This document shows, in pieces, positions 36,925 to 47,498 of a stretch of DNA of 64,000 bases. Position numbers and translations under genes: made by a program. This stretch comes from Papiliotrema nemorosa (taxonomy: Eukaryota > Basidiomycota > Tremellomycetes > Tremellales > Rhynchogastremaceae): positions 372,001 through 436,000 of the forward strand of contig JASKOT010000007.1 of the NCBI GenBank assembly GCA_032158125.1, written 5' to 3'. The notes under the pieces were generated by a model. It was not told the DNA's origin and did not search any database. It saw nothing but the letters and a program-made list of their open reading frames with translations. Every line of letters starts with the position of its first letter. Position 1 is the first letter of the stretch.

Positions 36925-38653
36925 CTACTCGGCCTTGCTTCCCAACACCCGCAACGTCCTGTCCATACCACTCACGACAATCTCCTGACCCATTTGGCCA
37001 AACCTAGCTCCAGTCAAAACACCCGCATTCTCCTCAAACTTGAGCAGCTCGTCCCAAGTCTTGTGGGCATACACCCTGAGATCTGTACCCGACACAGCGA
37101 GGAATTGCGCATAAGGATCGAATCGAACCTCGGTGATGGTGTTTTCAGCAGGCAGCTTCCACGAAGAGACGACCGATAGCTTTCGGAGATCGAGGATGTT
37201 GACGGTAGGGTCAGAGGAACTAGCCGTGGCGAGGAAGTATCCGTTCTCAGAGAAGGAGAGGGTTGTCAAGTCGGAAGAGTGGGATTGAAGGGTAGCGGCG
37301 AGTGAGTTTGACTCTCGAGCGTCCCATACTCGGACCAGACCGTCCTTGGTTCCGGCACCATGCAGGACTCCATCGGGATGAACAGCGAAGGACGAGTACT
37401 GGAACGATCCCTCGACATTGCTCAGAGCCGAGTATTTGGCAATCTCGCTGGCAGTCTCAAAGTCGTACAATGACCAGGTCGAATCAGACGAAGCAGCACC
37501 AAAATAGCTGCCAGATGGGTGAACGGCCAAGCCGACGATTTCTCCCTTGTGACCGGAAAGGTTGGCCTTCTGAGCCCATTTACCATCATCCTCGCCCCAT
37601 AATCGAACGGTCTTGTCGAGACCACCGGAAACGGCCAGAGTGCTGTCGTTGCCTTCTCGGAAGGCGACGTGGTTGACCGCCTTGGTGTGTCCCTTCAATG
37701 TCGCGACAACCTTTGATGCCTCCAAGTCGAACACCTGGACGACCTTGTCGGGACCACCGGTGAGTACAGTCTTTCCATTGGCAGCAAGGTCGAGAGCAGA
37801 AATACCGGCTGGCTTTGTCGCGTGTAGAGAGGGGACGTGGGATGTCTGAGTGAAGCCCTTGACGCTGTCGGCAGTAGCGTAGCCTGCAGGGGCTTTCCTC
37901 TTCTTTCGGACGGAGGACAAGCTACAAAGTCAGCAGAATATGACAACGGGATGAAGGTACTGACGCCTGATTGGTTTCCATGATTTTGGCCTCGACCTGT
38001 GCGGGCAGAGTCCCGGCAGTGGGCATCTCGACGTCCTCGGATTGTCCCTGCTCAGCCGCGGCAGCAGGAGCTGCGAAACCCATAGTCTTCTGCAAGGATG
38101 TCAATGCCTCTCGTGCTTCATCCCTCTCTTTCAGCAATCGGGCGATCACCCGAGTAGCGGCATCCTCCCTGTACAGCGAATTGGCGAGTTCTTGCCTAAA
38201 AGTCAGCTCTTTGAAGTCTCCTAGTTGGTTAGTTGCCATACCTTGAGCTGTTGTACTGCTTTTTGATCTCGAAAGACTCCAGCATGATCGAGTCGTACTC
38301 TGATTGCAGGGCGGTGAGCAATGCAGGGATAGAGGTTTGATTGGCAGGTCGAGGGGGAAGAGTGGAGGGCTTCGCCTTGACATCGATCAAGTCCTCTTTA
38401 GTCAACGCCTCGCCCGAGATAGGATCCGTTCCATTCTCCTCTGGTATTATCAGCGACTCTCACTTCCTTGCACGTGATATGGAGACAAGTGGAATGAGTA
38501 TTCACCAATGTATCGCTCAATCAGAGCTTTTTCGAAAACAGTGCCCGAAGTTCTCGAGACGACCGGAACGGTTGGAGGCGATCCAGAGACTGAATATGAG
38601 CTTTTCCATACCAAACACTACTTGCTGGTTCACTCACTCGCGCAGAAGAACAT
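36925..38653 (-). CDS. PRP19: Pre-mRNA-splicing factor Prp19, U-box WD40 ubiquitin ligase
   Basis: Five exons join to 508 residues: 38653-38638, 38589-38506, 38440-38242, 38195-37965, 37921-36925. The start MFFCAISGSPP, encoded across a 16-base first exon, opens a U-box (VVSRTSGTVFEKALIERYI, DPISGEALTKEDLIDVKAKP). The Prp19 tetramerisation region follows (QSEYDSIMLESFEIKKQYNS, QELANSLYREDAATRVIARL). The C-terminal half contains seven WD40 blades, for example GHTKAVNHVAFREGNDSTLA and SGGLDKTVRLWGEDDGKW. Length is close to the usual 500 residues. Prp19 is the core of the NineTeen complex, which remodels the spliceosome by ubiquitination, and it also acts in DNA repair. Confidence is very high from end-to-end agreement with the family. 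Confidence 0.97.
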
Positions 38654-38855
38654 GGTATTAAGGGATGTATAGGCAAGTGTGTAGGACCTACCGAGGTTGA
38701 CAGATGGAACAGAAGGGTGGGCAGTCGAGGGAAGTTTGATAACGTCATCACCAGAAAATGCCACATCATCCTCTTGCTCGCTGAGATTTCAGAATCAGTC
38801 CCTTTGGTAACCTCTATCAACCCTGGTCGAGTCCCCTTTGAGTGCGCTACGACTC
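38654..38855. promoter_or_regulatory. Compact bidirectional promoter of PRP19 and an unknown gene
   Basis: Only 202 bases separate the start of PRP19 (-) from the start of the plus-strand gene at 38856, so the two share a bidirectional promoter. No TATA box is seen. The minus-strand start is set by the Prp19 MFFCAISG N-terminus, which fixes this boundary. Confidence 0.6.
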
Positions 38856-40220
38856 ATGCCAGCGTCGCAGTACGGTCCTGCGCCAGAAGACCACGACGGA
38901 TATCCGTCTGCGGGCGATCATCGACGTTTGGCTCGAACCGGTGGTCTTCCACCTGCGGTAGCCACCTACAAAAACCCCGGTCAACCGCCATGGGCTTCAC
39001 GACCGCCTCCGCCGAGACCGAATAACCATATAGTCTTTGATGAGAGACGAGACAACGGATGGAATAACGTCCGAGAACCTCCGGATGGCCCGTCTCATCG
39101 CCCAAATGGGTCACACGCACAGAATCATTACCCTGCTCCTGTTCAGCCTGGTCCCTCGAGACCCCGCCCGGTTGCACCTCCTCAGGCTTCCAGACCACCT
39201 CAGCCCGTAGTCCAACACGAAAACAAGCGGCCGGTAGCGGGACCTTCTCGTCAGCCCGAACCGATCAAGGTGAAGAAACGTCCGATCGTTCCCCAACCAT
39301 GGAAGACGAAGACAGAGAAGAGAGTCAAGAAGAAGCATTATACCGCGACTTCACCCGCGAAACCTCCATCACCAGAACTTACGGAAGAAGAGATAGAGGA
39401 GATCGAGTTCAACTCGGTACCAATACCGTCCCGCGCCGCGAGCGAAGAGCCGGAGTGTGTGGAACGTAAGCCGAATATTGAAGAATTGGAAAGGCTTGAA
39501 GAGACGCCGTACGTCGACCCGGAAGACAGGACAGAGGGGACGTATTGGGTCAGGAGAGAAATGATACCGGCAGAATGCTATCAGTCAGACGTGACAAAGC
39601 GGACCGCCGCTCGGAACAGGTATAGAAAGATGAAGGGGGTCGAGTTTGGAGATATGGGTAGAGATACGTCGGGAGCGAAATGGCGAGATGATGGATTCGC
39701 TCTGGATTGGTCGAGGAGATCGAGATCTACGTCGACACCCAAAGCGCCAGTCAAGTCGAGGACCTCATCTCCAACGAAAGCGGAAGTACAACCTAGTCCT
39801 GCTTATCGCTCCGCTCCGACCTCGACTGTCCAAGCAGAATCTGTGACCCCTTCGCACACCAAGCCTCCGCCTACTCGATCAATGAGAGAACATGCTAAGT
39901 CTGTCCCGGTACGAACAAGTCCGGTCTCTACCGCCAATTCGGCTGAAGGAATCTCATCCTCTCAAGACACCCAACCTGATCCTCCGAAACCCAGAGTCAA
40001 CCCAGACCTTGTGGAGCTCTTGAAAGGATCTTTGGAAACCCTGGACCAAGCAATGGAGACCAGATTTAACGAGCTCACGAAATGGACTAGACTATCCATT
40101 GATCGACCCCATCATTCCACGGTTATTTCGCATCACATCGACAAGACCAAAGCGGAAATCTTCGCCATTGACGAGGAGATTGAGCAGCGACGAGCGGCCA
40201 AGACCAAGAAGGCGCCATGA
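38856..40220 (+). CDS. Unknown Pro-rich basic protein
   Basis: A single exon of 455 codons starts at ATG 38856 (MPASQYGPAPEDHDGY). The open frame extends slightly upstream, but only through non-ATG codons. Residues 1-150 are Pro/Arg-rich with PxxP motifs, followed by a basic patch (TKTEKRVKKKHY). An acidic, ordered-looking stretch is near 165-270 (LTEEEIEEIEFNSVPIPSRA, EGTYWVRREMIPAECYQSDV, RNRYRKMKGVEFGD). The last 75 residues are helical (LVELLKGSLETLDQAMETRF, then IDKTKAEIFAIDEEIEQRRA), suggesting a short coiled coil. No family is recognised. A nuclear or scaffold role would fit the composition only weakly. It shares a promoter with PRP19. Confidence 0.68.
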   Translation: MPASQYGPAPEDHDGYPSAGDHRRLARTGGLPPAVATYKNPGQPPWASRPPPPRPNNHIVFDERRDNGWNNVREPPDGPSHRPNGSHAQNHYPAPVQPGPSRPRPVAPPQASRPPQPVVQHENKRPVAGPSRQPEPIKVKKRPIVPQPWKTKTEKRVKKKHYTATSPAKPPSPELTEEEIEEIEFNSVPIPSRAASEEPECVERKPNIEELERLEETPYVDPEDRTEGTYWVRREMIPAECYQSDVTKRTAARNRYRKMKGVEFGDMGRDTSGAKWRDDGFALDWSRRSRSTSTPKAPVKSRTSSPTKAEVQPSPAYRSAPTSTVQAESVTPSHTKPPPTRSMREHAKSVPVRTSPVSTANSAEGISSSQDTQPDPPKPRVNPDLVELLKGSLETLDQAMETRFNELTKWTRLSIDRPHHSTVISHHIDKTKAEIFAIDEEIEQRRAAKTKKAP

Positions 40221-40499
40221 ATGAGGTGAAGAGCTTCTGTCTTGCTTGATGGCTACTTGGACATGACCTCAAGCTCGAGATGATAACGCGCCGAGGAAGA
40301 GATGGAAGGAGCCTGTGCTGAGACTGGGTACACCTTTATGACTTATGCTTCACACGATCCAACGTACATATAATGCCACTCATTGCATATTCGCCATTTG
40401 CACGCTGAATGATTCTACGCTTTCAATGTATTTTGCATCTACTGTAAAAGCAGTCATCGGAATGGGCGCTCTTTGCTTTTTGTGCGACGCGTCTTTGAC

Positions 40500-43400
40500 A
40501 TGAAACGGAACCCGTTGCAGCTTACCCCTTTGTCCACATTAAACCCTTTCTTGACGACCATCTTTCCACCGTCCAACGCTCCTCTCCTCATGTCGAGGGG
40601 ATCACAAGGAGTGAACCAAGTGGGTCTGAGAAGTCCCGCCTTTGAGTTCCCCAGATGGGCAGTGACCACGGGAAGAGCGAGGACGAACAGTGAGGAACCC
40701 AACTTTCTACCTTCACTGCCCACAACGCCCTTTGAGACTTCTTCCATCTCGACTTCTTCCTCCCCCCGCAAGAGTGGATCCATACTGGACGAGAGGACCG
40801 GTCTGCCCAGTCCTCCAGGGACAAATAGCGATATCGCTCTGCCGGTGAATCAACATGACTCTCTGCTCGTAGAGGTGAGTTTACCATGCGGATCTTGCTG
40901 AGCTGTAGTCTCCCCCTGCTACGCTTATTCAATCGCCCAAATACCTTTCCCGTCGGACCTCTTCAGCTCGCTCGCGACCTCTTTCCATGGTCTCCTCGAC
41001 GTCAGGCAGTGGGCTCTCAGATACCCGAGTCGGCGCGCTCAAGCCGAACGGAGGTGGAATAGGCAGGTCGGCATCCTCGTCCGGCAGCATGGCACCTGTC
41101 CCCCGTCACAACGGTGATCAGCCTCCTGACCCGACCTCGAAATCACGAAGACAATCCGTGGAGTTCAGTCGAGAGCTTTCGCAGAGCCAGTCGAGCCATA
41201 CGTCACAACGCTCTTCATCCAGTCTTCGGCCCAAGATCAGTCCTATCAAAAGAGAATCCCTTGATCTGAGCCGCAAGAACAGTATATCCAGTAGTCGGTC
41301 CAGCCATCACTCTCAACTGTCCACTTCTTCGCTTCGACCACAAGGAGCTTCTCCAGTGAACACCGGTCCATCGGAACGTCGAGACAATGCCTCGCCGAGA
41401 CCACTGCATTCAAGCCATGGATCGACACGCTCCTTCTCCCTCCGACCCAAGAATTCTGGGACTAGCAATGCTCGACGTGAATCAACCGACCTTACTCGAC
41501 AGTACAGCACAGCCAGCAGTCGAGATCGTCAAGCGTCCCCTGAGCACCCCCCATCCCCCTTGCGGCAACCCTCGTATACCGGTTCCACGTCTTCCTCACG
41601 ACACAAGTCTTCTCCTTCTGCACCTGTTCCCGGCATGGCGGCCTCTACATCGCCGAGCAAACGAAGCTCTGGCCTTTTCACCTCATCACCCAGCTCTTCT
41701 CCACAAATCGAGGATGGCCCCTCGCGTCTAGGCACTAAGACTCGAAAGGACAGATCAGGTCTGGAAGAGGATGACAGGATTCGATTGATGGAAGAACAAG
41801 TCAGAGAAGCTACCACTCGGAAACCTAGACCTGCTTCTGCATACCCTTCTACATCTCCTACACGACCTGTACTTCGAAGTCGAGACTCATACAACCGAGC
41901 AAGCGGAGCAACTTTGGTTCAGCAACCGCATCATGACACCGATACCATGAGACGAAGTGCGACGATTAGCAGCGGATCGTCGATGGCACAAACCCCTAAT
42001 GGGGGTACTCGAGATCTGGACGCATCCGTAGAGCGCAGTGGAGGAAGTGGAAGCAGTAAGAAAAGGCAGCCTCTTCCTGCGGCCTTTAGAGAGGGAACGA
42101 ACAGCTTGGTCAGTAATGCAGTTGGTATGCTGACACCTTGTACTCATGTGCAGTTCACACCTTCACCCAAAGCCTCACCTGTCGAGCATCAACGTAATTC
42201 GCTTCACCTGGAATCCCCCTCAGCTCCCATGAATCGGTACAGCACGACATCGCGACTAACCCGGGAACAGTCCATACCCTCCCCATCATCAAAGGGATAT
42301 CGCTCCGGTATTGACGGTCTGGAGAGGTCTTCAAGTGTATCTAGTCGCTTGGAGAGACGACAATGGTCTGAGTCTGTCTCCGGATTGTCCAGACGAGCCG
42401 AGCGAATAGATGACCGAGGTTTACCGTTACCTCACAGTCCACTTCGAGATCGACGAGCTGAGACTCTTGCAAACTCTGAACTAGGTTCAAAGCGGTATTC
42501 ACGAGATCATGATCTATCCTCTCGGCTGTCACGACTCAATATCGCTCCTGGAGATTCAGTATCGGCAGTGGGAGCTGGATCAGAAAGAGGTACACCGAGT
42601 TCTACCAAGAATCCGCTGGATCTCCTCAATCGAATTGAGACCGAGCGAGCCGAGTCAAACAGGCATTGGGATGCAGAGAGGTCAGCATCCGTCATGGCGG
42701 ACCATCCATATCCGAGACCTCATAGCGGATCAAATTTTGATCGATCACCTCGCACCGTGCGTCCGGCCACTTCCATGTCGTCGCTCCACCACCACAATCC
42801 GCCCAGGACCGCTCCAGTGGAGCGTATACGGAAAGAATACGATGACTCGTCATCTTACAACCGGTCGGCGTCACGACTGGAACAGGTGGCCCCCTCATCT
42901 GAGCCTCGTCAAGTCCGCTCGACTACTTCCCTCGCCAGACAGTCACATGACAACCTAAACATCGATTCAGCATCCTCAGAGCATGGGCGACTGCTGTACG
43001 AAGCTGCGCGAACGGCAGATGCAAAGATTGGTCATCTCGATAATGTCGTCCATTTGGGATTTACAAGGACGCTGAACTCGGTAGCCAGGTCAGCCGAGAC
43101 GAGCAATGCAGCTATCAGGACGGCTCTTCAGCATCTGAACCAAATGGCTATCGACGCCGAGCTGTACAACGATACGGCCATGAGCGCAGACGATCTGAGA
43201 CCTCTGCTGGTCCTGCTTCGAGATGCCGGAAGAATGTCAGACGAAGGTATTCGTAGTCTCACGTCGATGCTGCTAGATCTACCAAAAGTACTCCGAGAAC
43301 CGGAAGGGTCACGGATGGTGGCTTCGTCGACTACTTCAGGCTCGATACGTTCCTTTGGGACAGATGAGCAGGGAAATCGTGGGAGTAGACGATTCCCTCA

Positions 43401-44340
43401 CTCCACTTACGACTCGCCCACACGACGAGGCGACGAGATGGTCCGACCGGTGACGTCGCTCGACAACGTCCGGTCTCCTGAGAGTATGCGTTATCGTGAA
43501 CACGTCCCTCGTGCGCACGAGTACGACCGATCTTACGTCCGAGCATATCCACGAAGCCCACTACATACATATGGCCCACTACATACATATGACTCGCCAT
43601 CGCGTCGAAGTGAAGATCTGCCTCGACCATCGACATCTCTAGATTACGCGACTTCCGGCGAGAGGAGACGAGTCAGAGAATCTCTCCCTCCAAATCTTGC
43701 AATAGGCGAGCCACGTCGATCTGGTGGTCTCATGTCGAAGTTTCGAACTTTTGGGAAGAACAAGGAAGAATTAGGTACCATCGAGGATTCTCCTCCGAAC
43801 GCGACGACACATCGTGTTCCCGAATCACCTTTAAGTCCCGCTCGACACAGGTTAATCAAGAAGGCCAGCACAATCTCCACTCAAACCGTTCGTGGGAACT
43901 CGTTCCTTCCTTCTGCGTCGAAAAAGGCAGATACGGTGATCAGTGCGATTACTGCCGGTGACGACGACAGCCCCACAACTGCCGTTTTTGACAAGAGGAG
44001 TATAAGATCCATGAGGTTGTATAGGGATGAAAGTGCCCCAGCAGAGACTGCCGAGGGGAGCAGCAGTCCGAGGAGTAGACTGAGTAGCTTCCATACAGCG
44101 GAAGAAGCTTCGAGAGGATCGTCGTTTTATGGAGCAGAGGATGATGTGTTGAGTAGCCTGGTCGAGGCGCAGAGAAGGAGAGAGGCCGAAGAGCGAGATG
44201 AGGACAAAGGAGCCAAGGCGAGAGAGGATGCGAAAGTGACTGCTAACGGAGGTGGTCTAGGAAGAAGCTCGAGTTTGGCGAGTCGGCCACCAAGGAAATT
44301 TAGCATTTCAGACACGTTCAGAGCTACCCTGGGGAGGTAG
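40500..44340 (+). CDS. Large Ser/Arg-rich protein with a C-terminal helical domain
   Basis: Exons 40500-40874 and 40909-44340 give 1268 residues. The first 650 or so residues are almost entirely Ser/Arg/Pro/Thr-rich and look disordered. An ordered helical domain lies roughly at residues 830-940 (GRLLYEAARTADAKIGHLDN, VHLGFTRTLNSVARSAETSN, DLRPLLVLLRDAGRMSDEGI). A second low-complexity region ends with a charged helix (LSSLVEAQRRREAEERDEDK) and a short Ser-rich tail. An 18-base tandem duplication at 43557-43592 repeats the peptide PLHTYG/D. A 33-base in-frame segment at 42121-42153 has GT...AG ends and could be a skipped intron. No family is recognised. Confidence 0.68.
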
Positions 44341-44480
44341 CGCTGTACACTGCGGGCCAGTAGGGATCACTGAGATGCATCGGTGCAAGCCATACTATAC
44401 GATGTCGAGTACAATTGAGAAGACATGAGTGACAAGCAGTAAAGCTACAAGCCTTCAGAGGCGGATACCATGAAAGCATT

Positions 44481-46379
44481 TTACCACTCCCATACGCCCC
44501 TCACAGGTCTCCACTCCTCCACATCGTCTGCCAGATCTATACCTGCGATCCCAGCCGCCGTCTCCCTCTCGAATCTTTCAATCTCTTCTTGGTCAAACAA
44601 CTTGTTGTAACAAGCATGTCCAGGTCTCCTATAATGCGCATAAGGATCCTGCGGAGATATCTGCCTCGTCAGCCCTTCCACTCATATGTTGTTATATGTG
44701 AGATGTGAAATCGACGTACCGGATCCCCACATCGATAGCAGAAGTGAGCATTACACCGCCCACAAGTCATATGATTACACCCATGACTCTTTTCCACTCT
44801 GACTCCGCATCCCGCACAAGGTCTTGTTCTCCCTTCCAACCATTTCCTATTCTCCTCATCTTCATGCCATTTCGCCAACATTCTCTCCAAATTCGCTTTA
44901 CCCCTCCTGGCCTCCATCGCTCTCCTTTGCGGTGAATCTTCAGGGTAAGAAAGGTACTCTTTTAAAATAAGAGAAGTTTGAGGGAAAGCACAAGGTGTAT
45001 GGGGGCCGTGCCATGTTGCCGAACAGTATAGGCAGAAGGAATAGTGGCATGTTGGACATTGACGATATCGTTCCCATCTGTCGTCTTTGGCTAGAGTCTT
45101 GACGCTCTCCTCGACGTGAGCATTCGCACCGTTGGCGGAAGGTGTAGGGGTAGAGCCTACAACTTCGGACAGTCGAATAGCTTTGGAGTTTTTGGCGGCA
45201 AAGGTTGCTGTTTGCTCTGCGGAGGGTAAGGGCGTGGGCGGAACAGCGGCTTGACATGTTGGTCGCGGACATAGAGTATATGTCGGGTCTGCCTGTAAGT
45301 ACCCCTCTTGGTGATATGGGGGACGTTGATTAAGGACTCACCTATCTCTGCCTTGCGCTTCTCTTTCAGGCTCGTCCACCTTGAAGCCAAGTCATCTCCT
45401 ACAACCTCCTTGACCAGCTCGACATCTGTATCTTGATCTGGGTTGGTCGATGTGGCCCTTTGTTTTACACATGTGACACTTGGACACGATACATTCTCCA
45501 GCGTCCCTTCTTCAATCGCGAGCGTCCAACAAGAGCTCAAACAGGGTGTACAACTGTAGTAAGCTTGAGATTCGTATAGAGCCTCATTTAGACTCACAAG
45601 ATGCAACCACAACTAGGCATCTGGATACAGCTCTTCCCTTTGCGATTTTCAAGACAAATCGAACATGAAAAAGCCGTCTTTTCGAACGAAGAGTGGATCT
45701 GGGACGCGTCGTATCGCTTCAACAGGGAGAAATACGTCGAGGGTGTCAATCCCGGCGGTATCGATAGACTGGTCGTGAGCTATGTACGCAGCCATTACAG
45801 ATTACTCACTTGATCTGCTCGTCCTTCATCATCTTCATCTCTTGGAGGAACTCTCCCGTTCCCAGCCATTCCCACCACCTCCATAAGACCCCAGCTCCCT
45901 CTCCGACCGATTGGTAGTCCTCCTCCCAAAGCTGCTTCAACTTCGTCTCCACAACTGCCATACTCGCCCGACTGAGCCAGCTGGTCGGTCGATCCGATTC
46001 TGGTACATTTGCGCGTAATGAAACCACCTTGGGCGGTTGTTGCAAGGGGTAACGAGCAGGCAAAGCGAGCTTCACCGAGACTGGCGGCAAATGGGAGAAT
46101 GTCAAGATCGGAACCGCAGAACGCGATGATTCGGCATGCTGAGATGGGAAGATTACTGTGCGCGTTCCATCGAAGCCAATAGGAATGGTGAGATCGAGGA
46201 GCTTGCCTGGTTTGTTCTGTGGATTGGGCCGGATCGAGAGGAGGTTAGGGTAGATTGACTGATCGGTGAGTCAGCTCAAGTCGATAGCGAAAACACGACA
46301 CCAAGCTCACCTCGAGCACCTCGATCTCGTCCTCTTGCATTTGTGCGCAGCTGGCATCCATCTCACCCACCAAGCTCAT
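44481..46379 (-). CDS. RWD-RING-IBR-RING (RBR) E3 ubiquitin ligase, RNF14/Itt1 type
   Basis: Six exons join to 551 residues: 46379-46311, 46258-45810, 45768-45598, 45553-45342, 45306-44720, 44648-44481. An N-terminal RWD domain (EDEIEVLESIYPNLLSI, then PPVSVKLALPARYPLQQPP) is followed by a linker with FSLLKRYDASQIHSSFEK. RING1 has CSICLENRKGKSC, MPSCGC, CTPCLSSC and CPSVTC. IBR has CPRPTC, CPTCHYSFCLYC and HTPC. RING2 has CAGCGVRVEKSHGCNHMTC and CNAHFCYRCG. The Cys in GCNHM is the expected catalytic residue that takes ubiquitin in a thioester. In animals RNF14 resolves stalled translation factors on ribosomes. In yeast Itt1 modulates translation termination. The first ATG in frame was used, and a second lies 6 codons later. 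Confidence 0.93.
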
Positions 46380-46542
46380 CCAAAAACGGTTTCCCGTCTG
46401 GACAAAATGCGAGTTGCAAAGAGGCGAAACGATGCAAATCTATCGAGTGGCATAGTGGAGATCAGTGGTGGAGGTGAGCTTGACTTGCCCGGTTCCGAAG
46501 TCGTGCTCAAACCGGTGGTTTTTGCCATCTCCAATCCCATGC

Positions 46543-47175
46543 CATGAAGGCTAGCTCAATGCAACTTACATTTGCCACCCACCTATCAATGACCAAGAGT
46601 ATATGACCAAAGCCTCAAAGACTTTGCCTATTTTGCTGAAATCTGAAATCGCCTGGTCCAGTGACTACTCAACGATTCTTGCTGCGGACCCAATTATTGC
46701 CAAAGAAGCCCAAGGAAAGGCAGAGCGTTAAGTGGAATGTCATTCATCTCTTTGTAATCATCCAACGCCTAAGTATCCCCTTTGTTCATGATTTGAGAGA
46801 TATAACTAGGCGGGAGAGGCGGTGTATTTTTTTCTTAGCTTCTTGTGATTGAGTCAATGCAACACTATAACAGTGCTTTCTGCATCACTACTTGTTGTCT
46901 ACTCATAGTCTTGCCCTCTGTCATCTCTAATTTGCGCTACTCTTGTCCTCTAGCCACTCTTACCTAAAACCTCTCTTGCCTTGTCTACTCTCGGCAATCA
47001 TCATTCAACCCTGTCACGTTGCTCCACTACTAGTTACCAGCCCAACGCGTGACTAGTTTATCTAGCCTAGAAAGACAAGGTACTCAACGATATATGTGAA
47101 CTTAGTTACCAGTAACTAAGTCGGCTAAGTCGCTGAGGTGGCAAAACTAAGTCGCATCGAGGTAGCCTTCATGAC
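46543..47175. repeat. Inverted-repeat-ended element, copy 1
   Basis: The left end reads CATGAAGGCTAG, then CAACTTACATTTGCCACC about 9 bases on. The right end, read on the other strand from 47175, gives GTCATGAAGGCTACC, a similar spacer and TTTTGCCACC. The same termini bound copy 2 at 51031-51977. Internally 46600-47000 matches 51090-51500 closely (for example CAACACTATAACAGTGCTTT and GCTTTCTGCATCACTACTTG). No intact transposase is visible, so this is a non-autonomous remnant. It begins about 165 bases upstream of the RBR ligase start and therefore lies in that gene's promoter region. Confidence 0.6.
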
Positions 47176-47297
47176 AAACCCTCAACGATAGGCGACTTAG
47201 CTACTGGTGGCCAAGTTCACATATATTGTTGAGCACCCTCTCTTTCTAGACTAGATAAACTAGTCACACATTGGGCTGGTAACTAGTAGTGGAGCAA
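47011..47297. repeat. Fold-back palindromic repeat with about 105-base arms
   Basis: The left arm at 47019-47123 starts TTGCTCCACTACTAGTTACC. The right arm at 47193-47297 is its near-exact reverse complement and ends GGTAACTAGTAGTGGAGCAA. The arms enclose about 70 bases that contain the right terminus of element copy 1. One further arm is found at 51510-51612, in the same orientation as the right arm. The structure would form a long hairpin and is typical of fold-back or MITE-like elements nested in another repeat. Confidence 0.7.
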
Positions 47298-47498
47298 AGA
47301 TCAGTCAATCACCACATTTTGTTGCAACCCAGCTACAACTACACATCTATCATCTGCAATACCATGGTGTAATATCAAGCTGTGCTACACTTGACCAATG
47401 TAAGACCAAGGCCATTGGTCCCAGCCAAGCACGCGCAAATTTGTGCCAATCCCGCCACACCAACCAAACCCCTCCTTTCACCACTAACCCTTCCCTTC

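Noticed and set aside
42121..42153. 33-base GT-AG segment in the Ser/Arg-rich gene
   Set aside because: It is in frame and shorter than most introns here, with a poor GTTGGT donor. Kept as coding but noted.
45700..45740. Apparent frameshift in RBR exon 3
   Set aside because: Rechecking the bases showed TTG AAG CGA TAC without an extra base. The frame is intact and the RING1 cysteines line up.
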